A DNA stretch of 8,369 nucleotides from Proteobacteria bacterium UBA6908 (GCA_002451085.1 DKBE01000002.1:4758-13126), one strand, 5' to 3'; positions 1 through 6,770 are shown, numbered from the stretch's first letter. Numbers and translations are program-made. Notes: a model not told the origin generated them from the letters alone.

Positions 1-1602
1 CCCACGGCACAAATGGTGGAGGCCGCCCGCAAGGAGGCGGCCAGCCAATTTCCCCAATCCAGGACACCTTACCGCTGGACATTGCCGAATACCCAAATCG
101 AAATCATCGAAGTCCTGGACGGAGAACGACAAGGTCAATTTCTGTTCAGTGCGGCCACGATCAGGCGGATCGGCGAAATTTACCAAAAAGTGAAGGACCT
201 TCCCTATCGTCAGGCAAAGTTCGGTGGAACAGAACTGGAGCATCTGTCCCCGGGGTTGTCACCGGGTTTCTATGAGAATTACATTGCCTCATCCGGTTAT
301 CTGGTACCGCAGGCACATGTCCTGGGTCGCCTGATCGATACGCTACCTGGCTGGTTCAAGGCCGAGTACGCCAGACAAATGGTTTGGCAGTGGACTGGTC
401 TGATTCTTTCGTTCCTGCTAACGGCCCTCATCGTCTATGTTGCCTACCGTCGCATCAACCGCCTGGCCAATCACGCGAGAGCACCATCGCAGGATTGGCT
501 CAAGGTTCTCATGGCTGTCATGGTCCTCGTGATCGTCTGGACGATGAACGCCTTCGTCGAATATGGTCTGAAATTTACAAGCAGTGTTCAGGCCATCGTA
601 ACCACCGTCATTGCGACGACTCTATATGTATTGACGGCATGGCTGGCCTTCGTGTCTTGCAAGGCGATTGCGGAAACGGCCGTCGCCACACCACACCTGC
701 GGGACAAGACGTCGGAATCCGCCCTGGTGAGAATCGGAGCCTGGGTGATCGGCTTCCTGATCGCGATCTGGATTGTCATTGTCGGCATTCGGTCGCTGGG
801 CGCAGATCTTATCCCGCTTCTGGCCGGCCTTGGCATAGGCGGCTTCGCCGTGGCCTTGGCCGCGCAGAGCACAATCGCCAATTTCATTGGCGGCCTGATC
901 CTGCTCGCCAACAAACCCGTTCAGGTCGGCGACTTCTGCCGTTATGGCGAGGACCCCTCCGCCGATTGGCTGCGCATCGGCACCGTCGAGGAGATCAACT
1001 GGCTTTCCACACGCATCCGGGGGATCGATCGGACGGTCACCACGATCCCGAATGCCGCATTCGCCAGCATGCACATCGTCAACCTGACCAAGCGCGATCT
1101 ACGCCTGGTGAAGACCGTGTTGCAACTCCGCTACGAAACAACGCCTGAGCAGATGCGCTACATCCTCATGAAGTTGCGCGAACTGTTCCTCGGACACCCC
1201 AAGGTTGCCCCCGAACCGGCGCGCGCCCGCTTTATTGGCTATGGAGCCTACTCCAAGGACGTCGAGATTTTCTGCTACTTGATGTGCAGGGAGCACGACG
1301 AATTCCTGGCCATCCAGGAGGACCTGTTGTTGCGGATCGAGGAGACCATCAAGGAGGCAGGTAGCGGATTCGCCTTCCCCTCACAGACTGCGTATTTGGC
1401 ACGCGACGCCGGACTGGACGACAAGCGTCGCGACGAAGCAGAAACCAAAGTCGGGCATTTGCGGTTTGCCGGCAAGCTGCCGTTCCCCGAGTTCGATGAA
1501 GAGGAACGCCAACAGCTGAAGGACATCCTCGACTATCCACCCAAGGGCTCGCCGGATTACCGGCCCCACGACGAATCAACAGACCCGAAGCCAGAAAAGT
1601 GA
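1..1602 (+). CDS. Large MscS-family mechanosensitive ion channel, 5'-truncated by the window edge
   Basis: Membrane channel of the MscS (small-conductance mechanosensitive) superfamily, expected to open under membrane tension and release solutes on hypo-osmotic shock. The frame stays open to base 1, so the first ATG at 13 is probably not the true start and an N-terminal part with the signal peptide is missing. Counting from that ATG there are 529 residues. Residues 1-120 are a soluble, presumably periplasmic region with the 'YQKVKDLPYR' motif that I associate with large MscS proteins. Hydrophobic segments lie near 128-145, 162-180, 192-213 and 240-260. The pore helix spans about 266-300 and is rich in Gly and Ala (LAGLGIGGFAVALAAQ). 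The beta domain follows (KPVQVGD, then TVTTIPNAAF at 341-350), then an alpha/beta C-terminal domain ending near FAFPSQTAYL (453-462). A charged tail of about 65 residues closes the protein. A short extra loop (about 312-320) sits inside the beta domain. It is the only gene on the plus strand. The family is certain; the gating stimulus is not. Confidence 0.93.
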   Translation, partial: PTAQMVEAARKEAASQFPQSRTPYRWTLPNTQIEIIEVLDGERQGQFLFSAATIRRIGEIYQKVKDLPYRQAKFGGTELEHLSPGLSPGFYENYIASSGYLVPQAHVLGRLIDTLPGWFKAEYARQMVWQWTGLILSFLLTALIVYVAYRRINRLANHARAPSQDWLKVLMAVMVLVIVWTMNAFVEYGLKFTSSVQAIVTTVIATTLYVLTAWLAFVSCKAIAETAVATPHLRDKTSESALVRIGAWVIGFLIAIWIVIVGIRSLGADLIPLLAGLGIGGFAVALAAQSTIANFIGGLILLANKPVQVGDFCRYGEDPSADWLRIGTVEEINWLSTRIRGIDRTVTTIPNAAFASMHIVNLTKRDLRLVKTVLQLRYETTPEQMRYILMKLRELFLGHPKVAPEPARARFIGYGAYSKDVEIFCYLMCREHDEFLAIQEDLLLRIEETIKEAGSGFAFPSQTAYLARDAGLDDKRRDEAETKVGHLRFAGKLPFPEFDEEERQQLKDILDYPPKGSPDYRPHDESTDPKPEK

Positions 1603-1789
1603 ATCTTCGCGACCTAACACTACTGCAGTTCGTCTGCTCTCAACTGCTCGACCGTACAACCGAGAGCGCACGATTCAGTTTGTCAGGACTGTGATCATCG
1701 GTGCCTGGCGACATGGTGGCAACGCAAACGATTCCCAGGCCAACAACACCATTTCAACCTACTGCGCAGTTCGTTCGGCTATATCGCCG
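1603..1789. other. Convergent intergenic spacer, no convincing terminator
   Basis: The spacer separates the 3' ends of the MscS gene (+) and a barrel gene (-), so both transcripts should end in or near it. I see only weak long-loop inverted repeats: GCTCTC (1636-1641) with GAGAGC (1662-1667), and GCCTGG (1703-1708) with CCAGGC (1735-1740). Neither is followed by a T-run on either strand. No open frame with coding character is visible. Confidence 0.5.
1620..1774. repeat. Near-identical short direct repeat with palindromic cores at both ends of the spacer
   Basis: CTACTGCAGTTCGT (1620-1633) recurs as CTACTGCGCAGTTCGT (1759-1774). The copies are identical apart from a GC inserted at the centre. 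Each has a palindromic core: ACTGCAGT at 1622-1629 and ACTGCGCAGT at 1761-1770. The repeats flank most of the convergent spacer. They may be binding-site-like elements, a scar of a lost element, or chance. Confidence 0.35.
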
Positions 1790-2608
1790 TCAGCGAAGCA
1801 CGACGTAGAACATGAAACCACTCGTCAATGAGTTGAAGGCACCGTGGGTGTTGTTCTTGTTCACTTCGATATCCAGGCTGTTTCGGTTGTAACCGAATCC
1901 GAAACCAACGTGCTTAAAGGTCTGATGCTCGATAGCGATCGAAAAATCGTTCAGGGACCCGCGGTATTCGTCCACTTTATCGAGGAAAAACAACTCGTAC
2001 TTGCCACGCACCCACCACTTGGGTGACAGCGCATAGTCCAGCCGGAAACCGAATACCGGTAGTGGTGCCGTGGTGGAGGCAGCTTCCGCCAGGCCGAGAC
2101 CGGCTGCCTCCAATGTGGCTTTGAGCTGTGTCACATGCAAGCCAAGCGTCAGGCCCGTTTCGATCTCCGGGGTGCGATAAAACGAATAGGTGTACGCGAG
2201 TTTAGTGACTCCGGTCGAGAAACTACTGTTAATGCTGGAGCCTGCCGGGAAATTCACATCTCCATAATTTAAATCGCGTTGGGTCACCACCTGGCCATCA
2301 CGATCAATGCTGTAATAGCTGAAATCGACACGATGCTTTTGAGCAAACCGATAGTAGCCATCGATGCGCGGCGCCACCAGCGTGGTGTCTCCCCCGAGGT
2401 CACGCTGCCAGTCGATACTGGTGCCGATATTCACTGGACCAACACTTTGGTCAAGCCGAATCTGGCCATTGGTGCGCGTTACAAAGTACCCGCCGGCCGA
2501 AAGGCTAAAGCGATCATTTTCACCGCCTTCGTCCGCCATTGCGGGGGTGATGCCCAGCAACGACATGGGGATGGCCATTGCCGCAAACAAATTCCGATTT
2601 ATGTTCAT
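1790..2608 (-). CDS. Small outer-membrane beta-barrel protein of unknown function
   Basis: 272-residue predicted outer-membrane barrel; no function can be assigned. Residues 1-25 form a signal peptide ending in the AMA cleavage motif, followed by DEGGEN. The mature part is made of alternating polar and hydrophobic strands with many aromatic residues, for example 'YYRFAQKHRVDFSYYSID', 'KLAYTYSF', 'GLTLGLHVTQLKATLEAAG' and 'HVGFGFGYNRNSLDIEV', consistent with roughly 8-10 strands. The pattern resembles an unnamed barrel family that I recall from environmental gammaproteobacteria (PRIDGYYRFA..HRVDFSYYSIDRDG; LPVFGFRLDYAL). I chose the ATG at 2608 because AGAGGT sits 5 nt upstream and the signal peptide begins right there. 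An upstream in-frame GTG at 2647 has no ribosome-binding site and would bury the signal peptide. The last residues are FYVVLR, ending in Arg rather than the Phe or Tyr usual for BAM substrates. It is transcribed toward the MscS gene and has its own 194-bp upstream gap. Confidence 0.87.
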   Translation of the reverse strand: MNINRNLFAAMAIPMSLLGITPAMADEGGENDRFSLSAGGYFVTRTNGQIRLDQSVGPVNIGTSIDWQRDLGGDTTLVAPRIDGYYRFAQKHRVDFSYYSIDRDGQVVTQRDLNYGDVNFPAGSSINSSFSTGVTKLAYTYSFYRTPEIETGLTLGLHVTQLKATLEAAGLGLAEAASTTAPLPVFGFRLDYALSPKWWVRGKYELFFLDKVDEYRGSLNDFSIAIEHQTFKHVGFGFGYNRNSLDIEVNKNNTHGAFNSLTSGFMFYVVLR

Positions 2609-2613
2609 GATGT

Positions 2614-2619
2614 ACCTCT
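2614..2619 (-). promoter_or_regulatory. Ribosome binding site fixing the barrel start
   Basis: On the minus strand AGAGGT lies 5 nt before the ATG at 2608. It supports this start over the upstream GTG at 2647. Confidence 0.7.
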
Positions 2620-2667
2620 GCGATGGGTGCGGATCATTCGATTTCACGTCGTTCGTAAATGACTCTT

Positions 2668-2697
2668 AGCCTATTTTTCTGACACGCCTTTTGTCTA
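2668..2697 (-). promoter_or_regulatory. Candidate sigma70-type promoter for the small barrel gene
   Basis: On the minus strand TAGACA (2692-2697, a 5/6 match to TTGACA) is followed after 18 nt by TAGGCT (2668-2673, which keeps the most conserved T, A and T of the -10 box). The transcript would have a leader of about 50 nt before the ATG at 2608. The -10 match is poor, so this is tentative. Confidence 0.3.
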
Positions 2698-2736
2698 CTA
2701 CTTTCAAGATCTACATGCCTACAAACTGTATGAACA

Positions 2737-2752
2737 GGCTGGTTTTCCAGCC
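2737..2752 (-). terminator. Perfect 6-bp stem-loop after the Omp85 gene, possible weak terminator
   Basis: GGCTGG-TTTT-CCAGCC is a perfect 6-bp GC-rich stem with a 4-nt loop. It starts 50 nt downstream of the Omp85 stop codon at 2803. On the minus strand the sequence after the stem is TGTTCATAC, which is only weakly U-rich. It may end or protect the 3' end of the Omp85 transcript, but it is not a classic intrinsic terminator. Confidence 0.4.
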
Positions 2753-2802
2753 AAATTGATCGGAACGGTTCCCGTGCCACGAGTTGAGGCAGGATTGCGG
2801 GT

Positions 2803-4008
2803 TCAAAATGCCTCACCAATCTTGAAATAGACAGCCCGGTCGTCTGAACTAATGGCGAAATCAAGCGCGAGATTGAGTGATTTTTCCCTGGTGGCCTGCC
2901 AGCGCACACCGGCTCCGTAACTGATGATGGTACGGCTGTCCGACAACCCGCTGAATGAATCGGCGAACCAGCCGGCTTCGGTAAACGCCACGACGCCCCA
3001 GCGTTCGGCGAATTTGTGACGTGCCTCGGCATGTACCGACAGGGTTTGACTATCCAGGTATCGATCGCGCGAAAAACCGCGCATGGCCAGCGTGGACAAA
3101 AAGAAGAACGGCGCATCCTCGCTGGAGACTTCCCATCGTGTACGCATGGCCAGTGTGGTTTGGTTGTTTAGCGGGAGGTAGTAATTGTATGTCGTCAATG
3201 CTTTATTGAACTCAACGTCACCTCCCCAGGTATCGCTAAAGTTGGTCCACGAGAACTCAAATAGCTGGCCGCGTTTCGGATTGTAGTTGTCGTCGCGACT
3301 GTCGTAAGTCAACAACATTCCAAGTCCAGCAGCCCGAATGGGGACGTTGATTACCGTCGGTGGCAACCCTGGGAACAAACTGTTGAGATCGAAAATACTC
3401 TCGGTCCGCGTATAGAGGTACTTCAACCCTGCATACCAGTAATCGGTGTATGGCAACCGTACCTGAAACTGCGAGTACAGTATCGAGATGCCAAGTGAAT
3501 AATCCAGTGCCCTGTTCCCCGCCGGATAGCCACCGATGCCATAAAAACGCAGCTTCATTTCGCCCTCGCCAACAAACCCGGTAAACCGATAACGACCGTT
3601 ATCCCAGGAATCGTTGTGAAAACCTCCCGCAAACCAGCTGCCGGTGTTCGTGTACATGGCACCCAGACCACTGGTCGAATTCGGCGCCCCGTCTTCACTG
3701 AGACGTTTTGGGTGCAGATACATCACGGCCAATTGCAGGCCCGTCCCCAGCGTAGGGTTAGAAACCGGGATCGGCACGGCCACCCAGTTGCCACGCCGAG
3801 GACCGATCTGGCTTCCTTCTCGGGCTTCTTTGACCAGGTCATCAGTTTCCGTCTGGGGATCGGCAAATGACGGCAGCGGTAGCCACAGCACGGCGAAGAG
3901 TAAGCACCATCCGCCAAGAAACCATCCGCCATCCTGGAGGGAGTCGCTCGAGGACCGGTAATATCTATTTTTTCGACGGCGCATGTTTATGCTCAAGTTA
4001 TACGGCAT
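2803..4008 (-). CDS. Omp85/BamA-TamA superfamily barrel without POTRA domains
   Basis: 401-residue predicted outer-membrane barrel of the bacterial surface antigen family (PF01103 type). A long, Arg-rich n-region precedes a hydrophobic core (about 29-47) and an FA-DPQTE cleavage region near residue 49. About 20 residues later the barrel begins, with no room for even one POTRA domain (about 75 residues each). Family hallmarks are LLTYDSRDDNYNPKRG near 232-247, the loop-6 motif as MRGF at 309-312 followed by SRDRYLD, and a terminal aromatic residue (KIGEAF). BamA and TamA are normally 550-800 residues with N-terminal POTRAs, so this belongs to the barrel-only ('noNterm') Omp85 type, whose role is largely unknown. 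The start is uncertain. The ATG at 4008 has no visible ribosome-binding site. The in-frame ATG at 3984 gives MRRRKNRYY and a somewhat shorter signal peptide, also with only a weak site. The gene lies 249 bp after the lipoprotein gene and may have its own promoter. Confidence 0.88.
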   Translation of the reverse strand: MPYNLSINMRRRKNRYYRSSSDSLQDGGWFLGGWCLLFAVLWLPLPSFADPQTETDDLVKEAREGSQIGPRRGNWVAVPIPVSNPTLGTGLQLAVMYLHPKRLSEDGAPNSTSGLGAMYTNTGSWFAGGFHNDSWDNGRYRFTGFVGEGEMKLRFYGIGGYPAGNRALDYSLGISILYSQFQVRLPYTDYWYAGLKYLYTRTESIFDLNSLFPGLPPTVINVPIRAAGLGMLLTYDSRDDNYNPKRGQLFEFSWTNFSDTWGGDVEFNKALTTYNYYLPLNNQTTLAMRTRWEVSSEDAPFFFLSTLAMRGFSRDRYLDSQTLSVHAEARHKFAERWGVVAFTEAGWFADSFSGLSDSRTIISYGAGVRWQATREKSLNLALDFAISSDDRAVYFKIGEAF

Positions 4009-4210
4009 GACGTCTGCTTGTGCCGCTGACAGGGCCGGAACAATCAGGACGCCGTGGCGCCGACCTTTATTCTGGGCTGACCAGATATCTTCCGCAGCTT
4101 CTCAAATAACGGCTTGGTATCGAACCTGGTTCGTCGTCTGCCGGACGAGTATTATCCAGAAACGAAATTCCTGTCCAGTTTTCATCACTGAGTCGAATGG
4201 CTCATATCAT

Positions 4211-4229
4211 CGTGATAACTGTTATCGCG
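4211..4229. promoter_or_regulatory. 19-bp near-perfect palindrome, candidate operator
   Basis: CGTGATAACTGTTATCGCG is symmetrical about its central T with one mismatched pair (T/G). Its core, GATAAC-T-GTTATC, is perfect. It directly abuts the candidate -10 box at 4229-4234, so a bound protein would cover the predicted transcription start. It could also fold as a hairpin after the lipoprotein gene, but there is no T-run. Confidence 0.45.
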
Positions 4230-4257
4230 AAATATCTGGCGTGCAAGGGTCCGTCAA
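4229..4257 (-). promoter_or_regulatory. Candidate promoter for the Omp85 gene
   Basis: On the minus strand TTGACG (4252-4257, 5/6 to the -35 consensus) begins immediately after the lipoprotein stop codon. An ideal 17-nt spacer and TATTTC (4229-4234, 3/6 to the -10 consensus) follow. The spacing and the adjoining palindrome make it credible, but the -10 box is weak. Confidence 0.4.
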
Positions 4258-5370
4258 TCAGTAGGTTGGAACCGTGATCACCGGCGCCTGCCGCTCGGCC
4301 GAACCTCTCTCCGTAAATGAGAACAATGTCATCATGAACTGCAACGACGCCTTGGAGACCAGGTCCGTATCGGCGACCCAAAACCAGCGGCCCCGGTAGG
4401 ATACGGCCACATGAGCGTCATCGGGCGGCGTGTCGCCGTTTTGCACCTTAATCAGGCGCGAAACGGGAGTATCACGGCCAGTCATCGACACCGCGCGCGT
4501 GGCCCGTACCCGCCCTTCATCAACATCGTTTTTCGGTACATCGATGTCCGCCGCATATTCGGTCATGATCTGCGACATGCTCCGGGTAATGATTGCGATC
4601 TCGGTATTGCTCCTGCCTTCGACGCCAAACACCACGGTGAACACGTTCGCCTTGGCATCGAGGCCAAGCAACTGCCTGAACCGGGCGGCCTTCTCTTGCG
4701 CCTCCCGGCTGGTGACCGGTTTGAATACAACCTTGACGTCGTGCTTCTCTTCATCCCGATCAATGCGATAAAAAAGTACCCCGAGCGCCTGAAGATCACG
4801 CATTAAGGCCATGATCTCAACGAATGCGGGATTTGCGTCAGCGGCCGTCAGGAAGCCGGTTCGCTGATTGTCGATGCCATTCATGGTCTGTACGCAGATG
4901 CGCAATATCAGATCCGTCGGGTAGCCGGATTGCAACAGCAGGAAGACACTGCTAATCGGCAGCGGCCGCAGCACACCGCGACTGTATTTCTCCCCGGTCA
5001 GGGGGCTGTACGTGATCGTTGGCCGGTCCGAGTAGGTCCCATTGCCCAGCAACAGATTGTCTTCGGCAAACTTCGGTTTCAGCTCAAAGCCAAGCTGGCC
5101 CTCGATGGCATATTGGCTGATGACCGATTCGATATCCATGTAGATCGGTGAATCCAGATACCGTGTCTTAACCAGGTTCAACAACGTTTGGCGCTTGAGG
5201 GAATCTGATATCGCAACAACATAGTCGAACCGGTCCCGATTCACGGTGGGTGGGCCAATGCTGGCGCAGCCCGACAACACGATGCACGCCGCCAGTGCCA
5301 GAACCGCGGTTCCCCGATGACGTCGCGTCGCTACGAACAACGTTTCCCGAATACCGGCAATGGGACCCAT
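4258..5370 (-). CDS. Lipoprotein of an unnamed family (GPPTV-RDRFDY motif)
   Basis: 370-residue predicted lipoprotein. Residues 21-35 form a hydrophobic core and lipobox, LSGC, with lipidated Cys35. The +2 residue is Ala, which fits outer-membrane sorting. The mature N-terminus reads ASIGPPTVNRDRFDY (36-50), followed by LLNLVKTRYLDSPIYMDIES. Near the end are YRGRWFWVADTDLVSKASLQF (about 325-345) and a VITVPTY terminus. I recall proteins with exactly these motif positions annotated as hypothetical across proteobacteria; no function is known to me. The middle has TRSMSQIMTEYAADIDVP (about 262-279), another recurring family element. I chose the ATG at 5370 because GAGGTG lies 4 nt before it. An in-frame ATG at 5400 would overlap the upstream LssY_C gene by 14 nt and has a poorer site (AAGGGA, 10 nt away). 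The gap to the upstream gene is 16 nt, which indicates one transcript and probable translational coupling. Confidence 0.87.
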   Translation of the reverse strand: MGPIAGIRETLFVATRRHRGTAVLALAACIVLSGCASIGPPTVNRDRFDYVVAISDSLKRQTLLNLVKTRYLDSPIYMDIESVISQYAIEGQLGFELKPKFAEDNLLLGNGTYSDRPTITYSPLTGEKYSRGVLRPLPISSVFLLLQSGYPTDLILRICVQTMNGIDNQRTGFLTAADANPAFVEIMALMRDLQALGVLFYRIDRDEEKHDVKVVFKPVTSREAQEKAARFRQLLGLDAKANVFTVVFGVEGRSNTEIAIITRSMSQIMTEYAADIDVPKNDVDEGRVRATRAVSMTGRDTPVSRLIKVQNGDTPPDDAHVAVSYRGRWFWVADTDLVSKASLQFMMTLFSFTERGSAERQAPVITVPTY

Positions 5371-5374
5371 GTTG

Positions 5375-5380
5375 CACCTC
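5375..5380 (-). promoter_or_regulatory. Ribosome binding site choosing the lipoprotein start
   Basis: On the minus strand GAGGTG is a perfect match to the anti-Shine-Dalgarno sequence and lies 4 nt before the ATG at 5370. It favours this start over the ATG at 5400. It lies in the 16-nt gap after the stop codon of the upstream gene, the usual layout for coupled translation. Confidence 0.65.
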
Positions 5381-5386
5381 GTCTCG

Positions 5387-6676
5387 TTATTGTTCCGCAT
5401 GTTCTTTTTGTCCCTTGACTGGCTCCCACGGCAAATAGTCTATATCACCCAGAGCATGGTGCTCTGTGCCTAGGATGAGCACCACACGCAGACCATCGGT
5501 GTAGAAAGGATCACCCGTATAGTTGTATCGGGGTGATTGGCGGTCTGCATATCCGACACCCTTGACGTAGCCTACCGCCCGCAGGCTTTGCGCCGCGGCA
5601 ATGTCCAGGGAAATATACAGTCGCGCTTCATCGACGATCGGGTCAATCTTGTGAGTAACAAAGGTCTTGCTGGAAAACCGCACACCAATGTCTCGACTGA
5701 TCTGTCCCACCCAGACATTCTGCCCCGCCAGGGTCACGGGCGCCAGCCACAGACGCAGATGGTTGCGTTCGTCCACGGTGCCGCGCGTCTTTTGCAATGC
5801 AATGTCCTGGGGTCGCCCAAAGAGATACAGCGCTGATACCGGCGATGTTCGGTAGCGCGATCTGAACAGGGATGAGACAGCCGTGCGCCAGGCCGTGTCA
5901 CCACGCAGAGACTCGGTAAGGTCCCAGCCCTGCCGCACCAGGGCAGCCAGCACGCGCCGTCCCTCGCCAACGATCGCCAAATTGAGTGGATCGCCCGGAG
6001 TTTTCTGGTCACCCCCCAGTACGCAGCAGGGCAGCTGCTCGAGGTACTGACGCAGCCCCACGAGGTCCAGCTCCCTGAGCTCGCCCGGTTGATACAGCCG
6101 GTAAAAGTCGACGCGCTTGAAGTCCGACTCAAAGCCGGGCACCTCCTGCATGAACCCAAACGATCGCACGTCCTTCTTGCCAAAGAGCTCGACGGCAAAG
6201 GCTTTGGCCCCGGGATCAAGGTTCGTGTAGACATAGCCCGACACAGTGCTCCGCGGCGGAATCACCACGGGAACATGCATGTCGAGGAACATGTCGATCT
6301 TGTCGTCCAGGCTGCCTTCGCCCTCTTCCCGGAACATCCAGGCCAGCTCCGATGGCGAAAAGTAGTTCGGATCGACGCTGAGCACCATCAGATAGAACCC
6401 CTTGTCCTCCTGGTTCTCGATCTCCACCCAAACCGGCTGAATTCCCTTCTTCGCCAGTGGCAGGACAAAGCTGCTCTGCGTTTCCAGCGGGCTCAAGGCC
6501 ACTGCTGACACCCTGACACCACGGTCGGACTGCGATTCGGCTCTGGCGCGGTAATCCAGCGATTCCGTCTGGAGTGGCGCCACGGAGCACCCGACGAGCA
6601 GCAGCAGAACAAACAGCAAAACGCCCGGCTCAATGTGGCTACTCCAGCGAGTCCCAGTTTCACGCTTTGAGTTCAC
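5387..6676 (-). CDS. Lipoprotein with a C-terminal LssY_C domain
   Basis: 429-residue predicted lipoprotein of unknown function. A GTG start leads into a signal peptide with core VLLFVLLLLV and lipobox LVGC. Cys30 would be lipidated and Ser at +2 fits the outer membrane. Residues 31-220 are a soluble domain with IQPVWVEIEN (79-88) and VDPNYFSPSELAWMF (101-115). From about 228 the LssY_C domain is recognisable: GDPLNLAIVG (228-237), SPVSALYLFGRPQDIALQ (278-295), RNHLRLW (304-310), VWVGQISRDIGVRF (321-334) and THKIDPIVDEAR (341-352). LssY_C is usually found after DedA and PAP2 membrane domains, as in LssY from Legionella; here it stands alone on a lipid anchor. No known catalytic signature is visible to me. 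The start is the GTG at 6676, with AGGG about 10 nt upstream and a stem-loop just before it. The gene follows the DUF1254 gene by 94 bp and precedes the next lipoprotein by 16 bp. Confidence 0.88.
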   Translation of the reverse strand: MNSKRETGTRWSSHIEPGVLLFVLLLLVGCSVAPLQTESLDYRARAESQSDRGVRVSAVALSPLETQSSFVLPLAKKGIQPVWVEIENQEDKGFYLMVLSVDPNYFSPSELAWMFREEGEGSLDDKIDMFLDMHVPVVIPPRSTVSGYVYTNLDPGAKAFAVELFGKKDVRSFGFMQEVPGFESDFKRVDFYRLYQPGELRELDLVGLRQYLEQLPCCVLGGDQKTPGDPLNLAIVGEGRRVLAALVRQGWDLTESLRGDTAWRTAVSSLFRSRYRTSPVSALYLFGRPQDIALQKTRGTVDERNHLRLWLAPVTLAGQNVWVGQISRDIGVRFSSKTFVTHKIDPIVDEARLYISLDIAAAQSLRAVGYVKGVGYADRQSPRYNYTGDPFYTDGLRVVLILGTEHHALGDIDYLPWEPVKGQKEHAEQ

Positions 6677-6692
6677 CGTTCCGCTACCCTGT

Positions 6693-6709
6693 GCACGCCT
6701 GCAGCGTGC
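6693..6709 (-). promoter_or_regulatory. Stem-loop just upstream of the LssY_C gene's ribosome-binding site
   Basis: GCACGC and GCGTGC form a perfect 6-bp GC-rich stem around a 5-nt loop, 16 nt before the GTG start at 6676. The AGGG ribosome-binding site follows it immediately on the minus strand. There is no T-run, so a role in mRNA stability, attenuation or translation is more likely than simple termination of the DUF1254 gene. Confidence 0.4.
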
Positions 6710-6770
6710 GCGTCGGTTTCAGTCGAACGCCCGCGTTCCCCGCTCCTGGATTACCAACACCTGGCGACGA

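Larger units (their letters stand above)
4009..4257. other. Non-coding upstream region of the Omp85 gene
   Basis: This is the longest gene-free stretch in the window. It holds a TTGACG/TATTTC promoter candidate and a palindrome (listed separately). A second minus-strand candidate has TGGACA (4172-4177) and GATAAT (4151-4156), each 5/6 to consensus but with a short 15-nt spacer. CCAGATAT (4081-4088) recurs inverted as ATATCTGG (4232-4239). If the first promoter is real, the leader before the Omp85 start is about 210 nt. Confidence 0.5.

Noticed and set aside
384..1148. A 254-codon plus-strand frame inside the MscS gene
   Set aside because: It overlaps the pore and beta domain of the channel in another frame. 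Its product is rich in Arg, His and Pro and has no signal, membrane segment or family motif.
1636..1740. Inverted repeats in the convergent spacer as a bidirectional terminator
   Set aside because: The stems are only 6 bp with loops of 20-26 nt, and no T-run follows on either strand.
2609..2647. Longer form of the small barrel from a GTG at 2647
   Set aside because: There is no ribosome-binding site at this start, and the extra 13 residues would precede an otherwise typical signal peptide. The ATG at 2608 has AGAGGT at good spacing.
4009..4068. In-frame codons before the Omp85 ATG read like a second signal peptide (KGRRHGVLIVPALSAAQA)
   Set aside because: The frame is closed by a TGA further upstream and contains no ATG, GTG or TTG from which it could start. 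A real signal peptide already follows the ATG at 4008 or 3984. I treat it as chance unless a sequencing error is shown.
4081..4239. CCAGATAT and its inverted copy 143 bp away as ends of a small mobile element
   Set aside because: Eight-base inverted repeats at this distance occur easily by chance. No target duplication flanks them, and the interval carries the expected promoter-like sequence.
5371..5400. Longer form of the GPPTV-motif lipoprotein from an ATG at 5400
   Set aside because: It is possible, but its upstream AAGGGA is weaker and too far away compared with GAGGTG at 5375-5380. The extra 10 residues would only lengthen the signal-peptide n-region.
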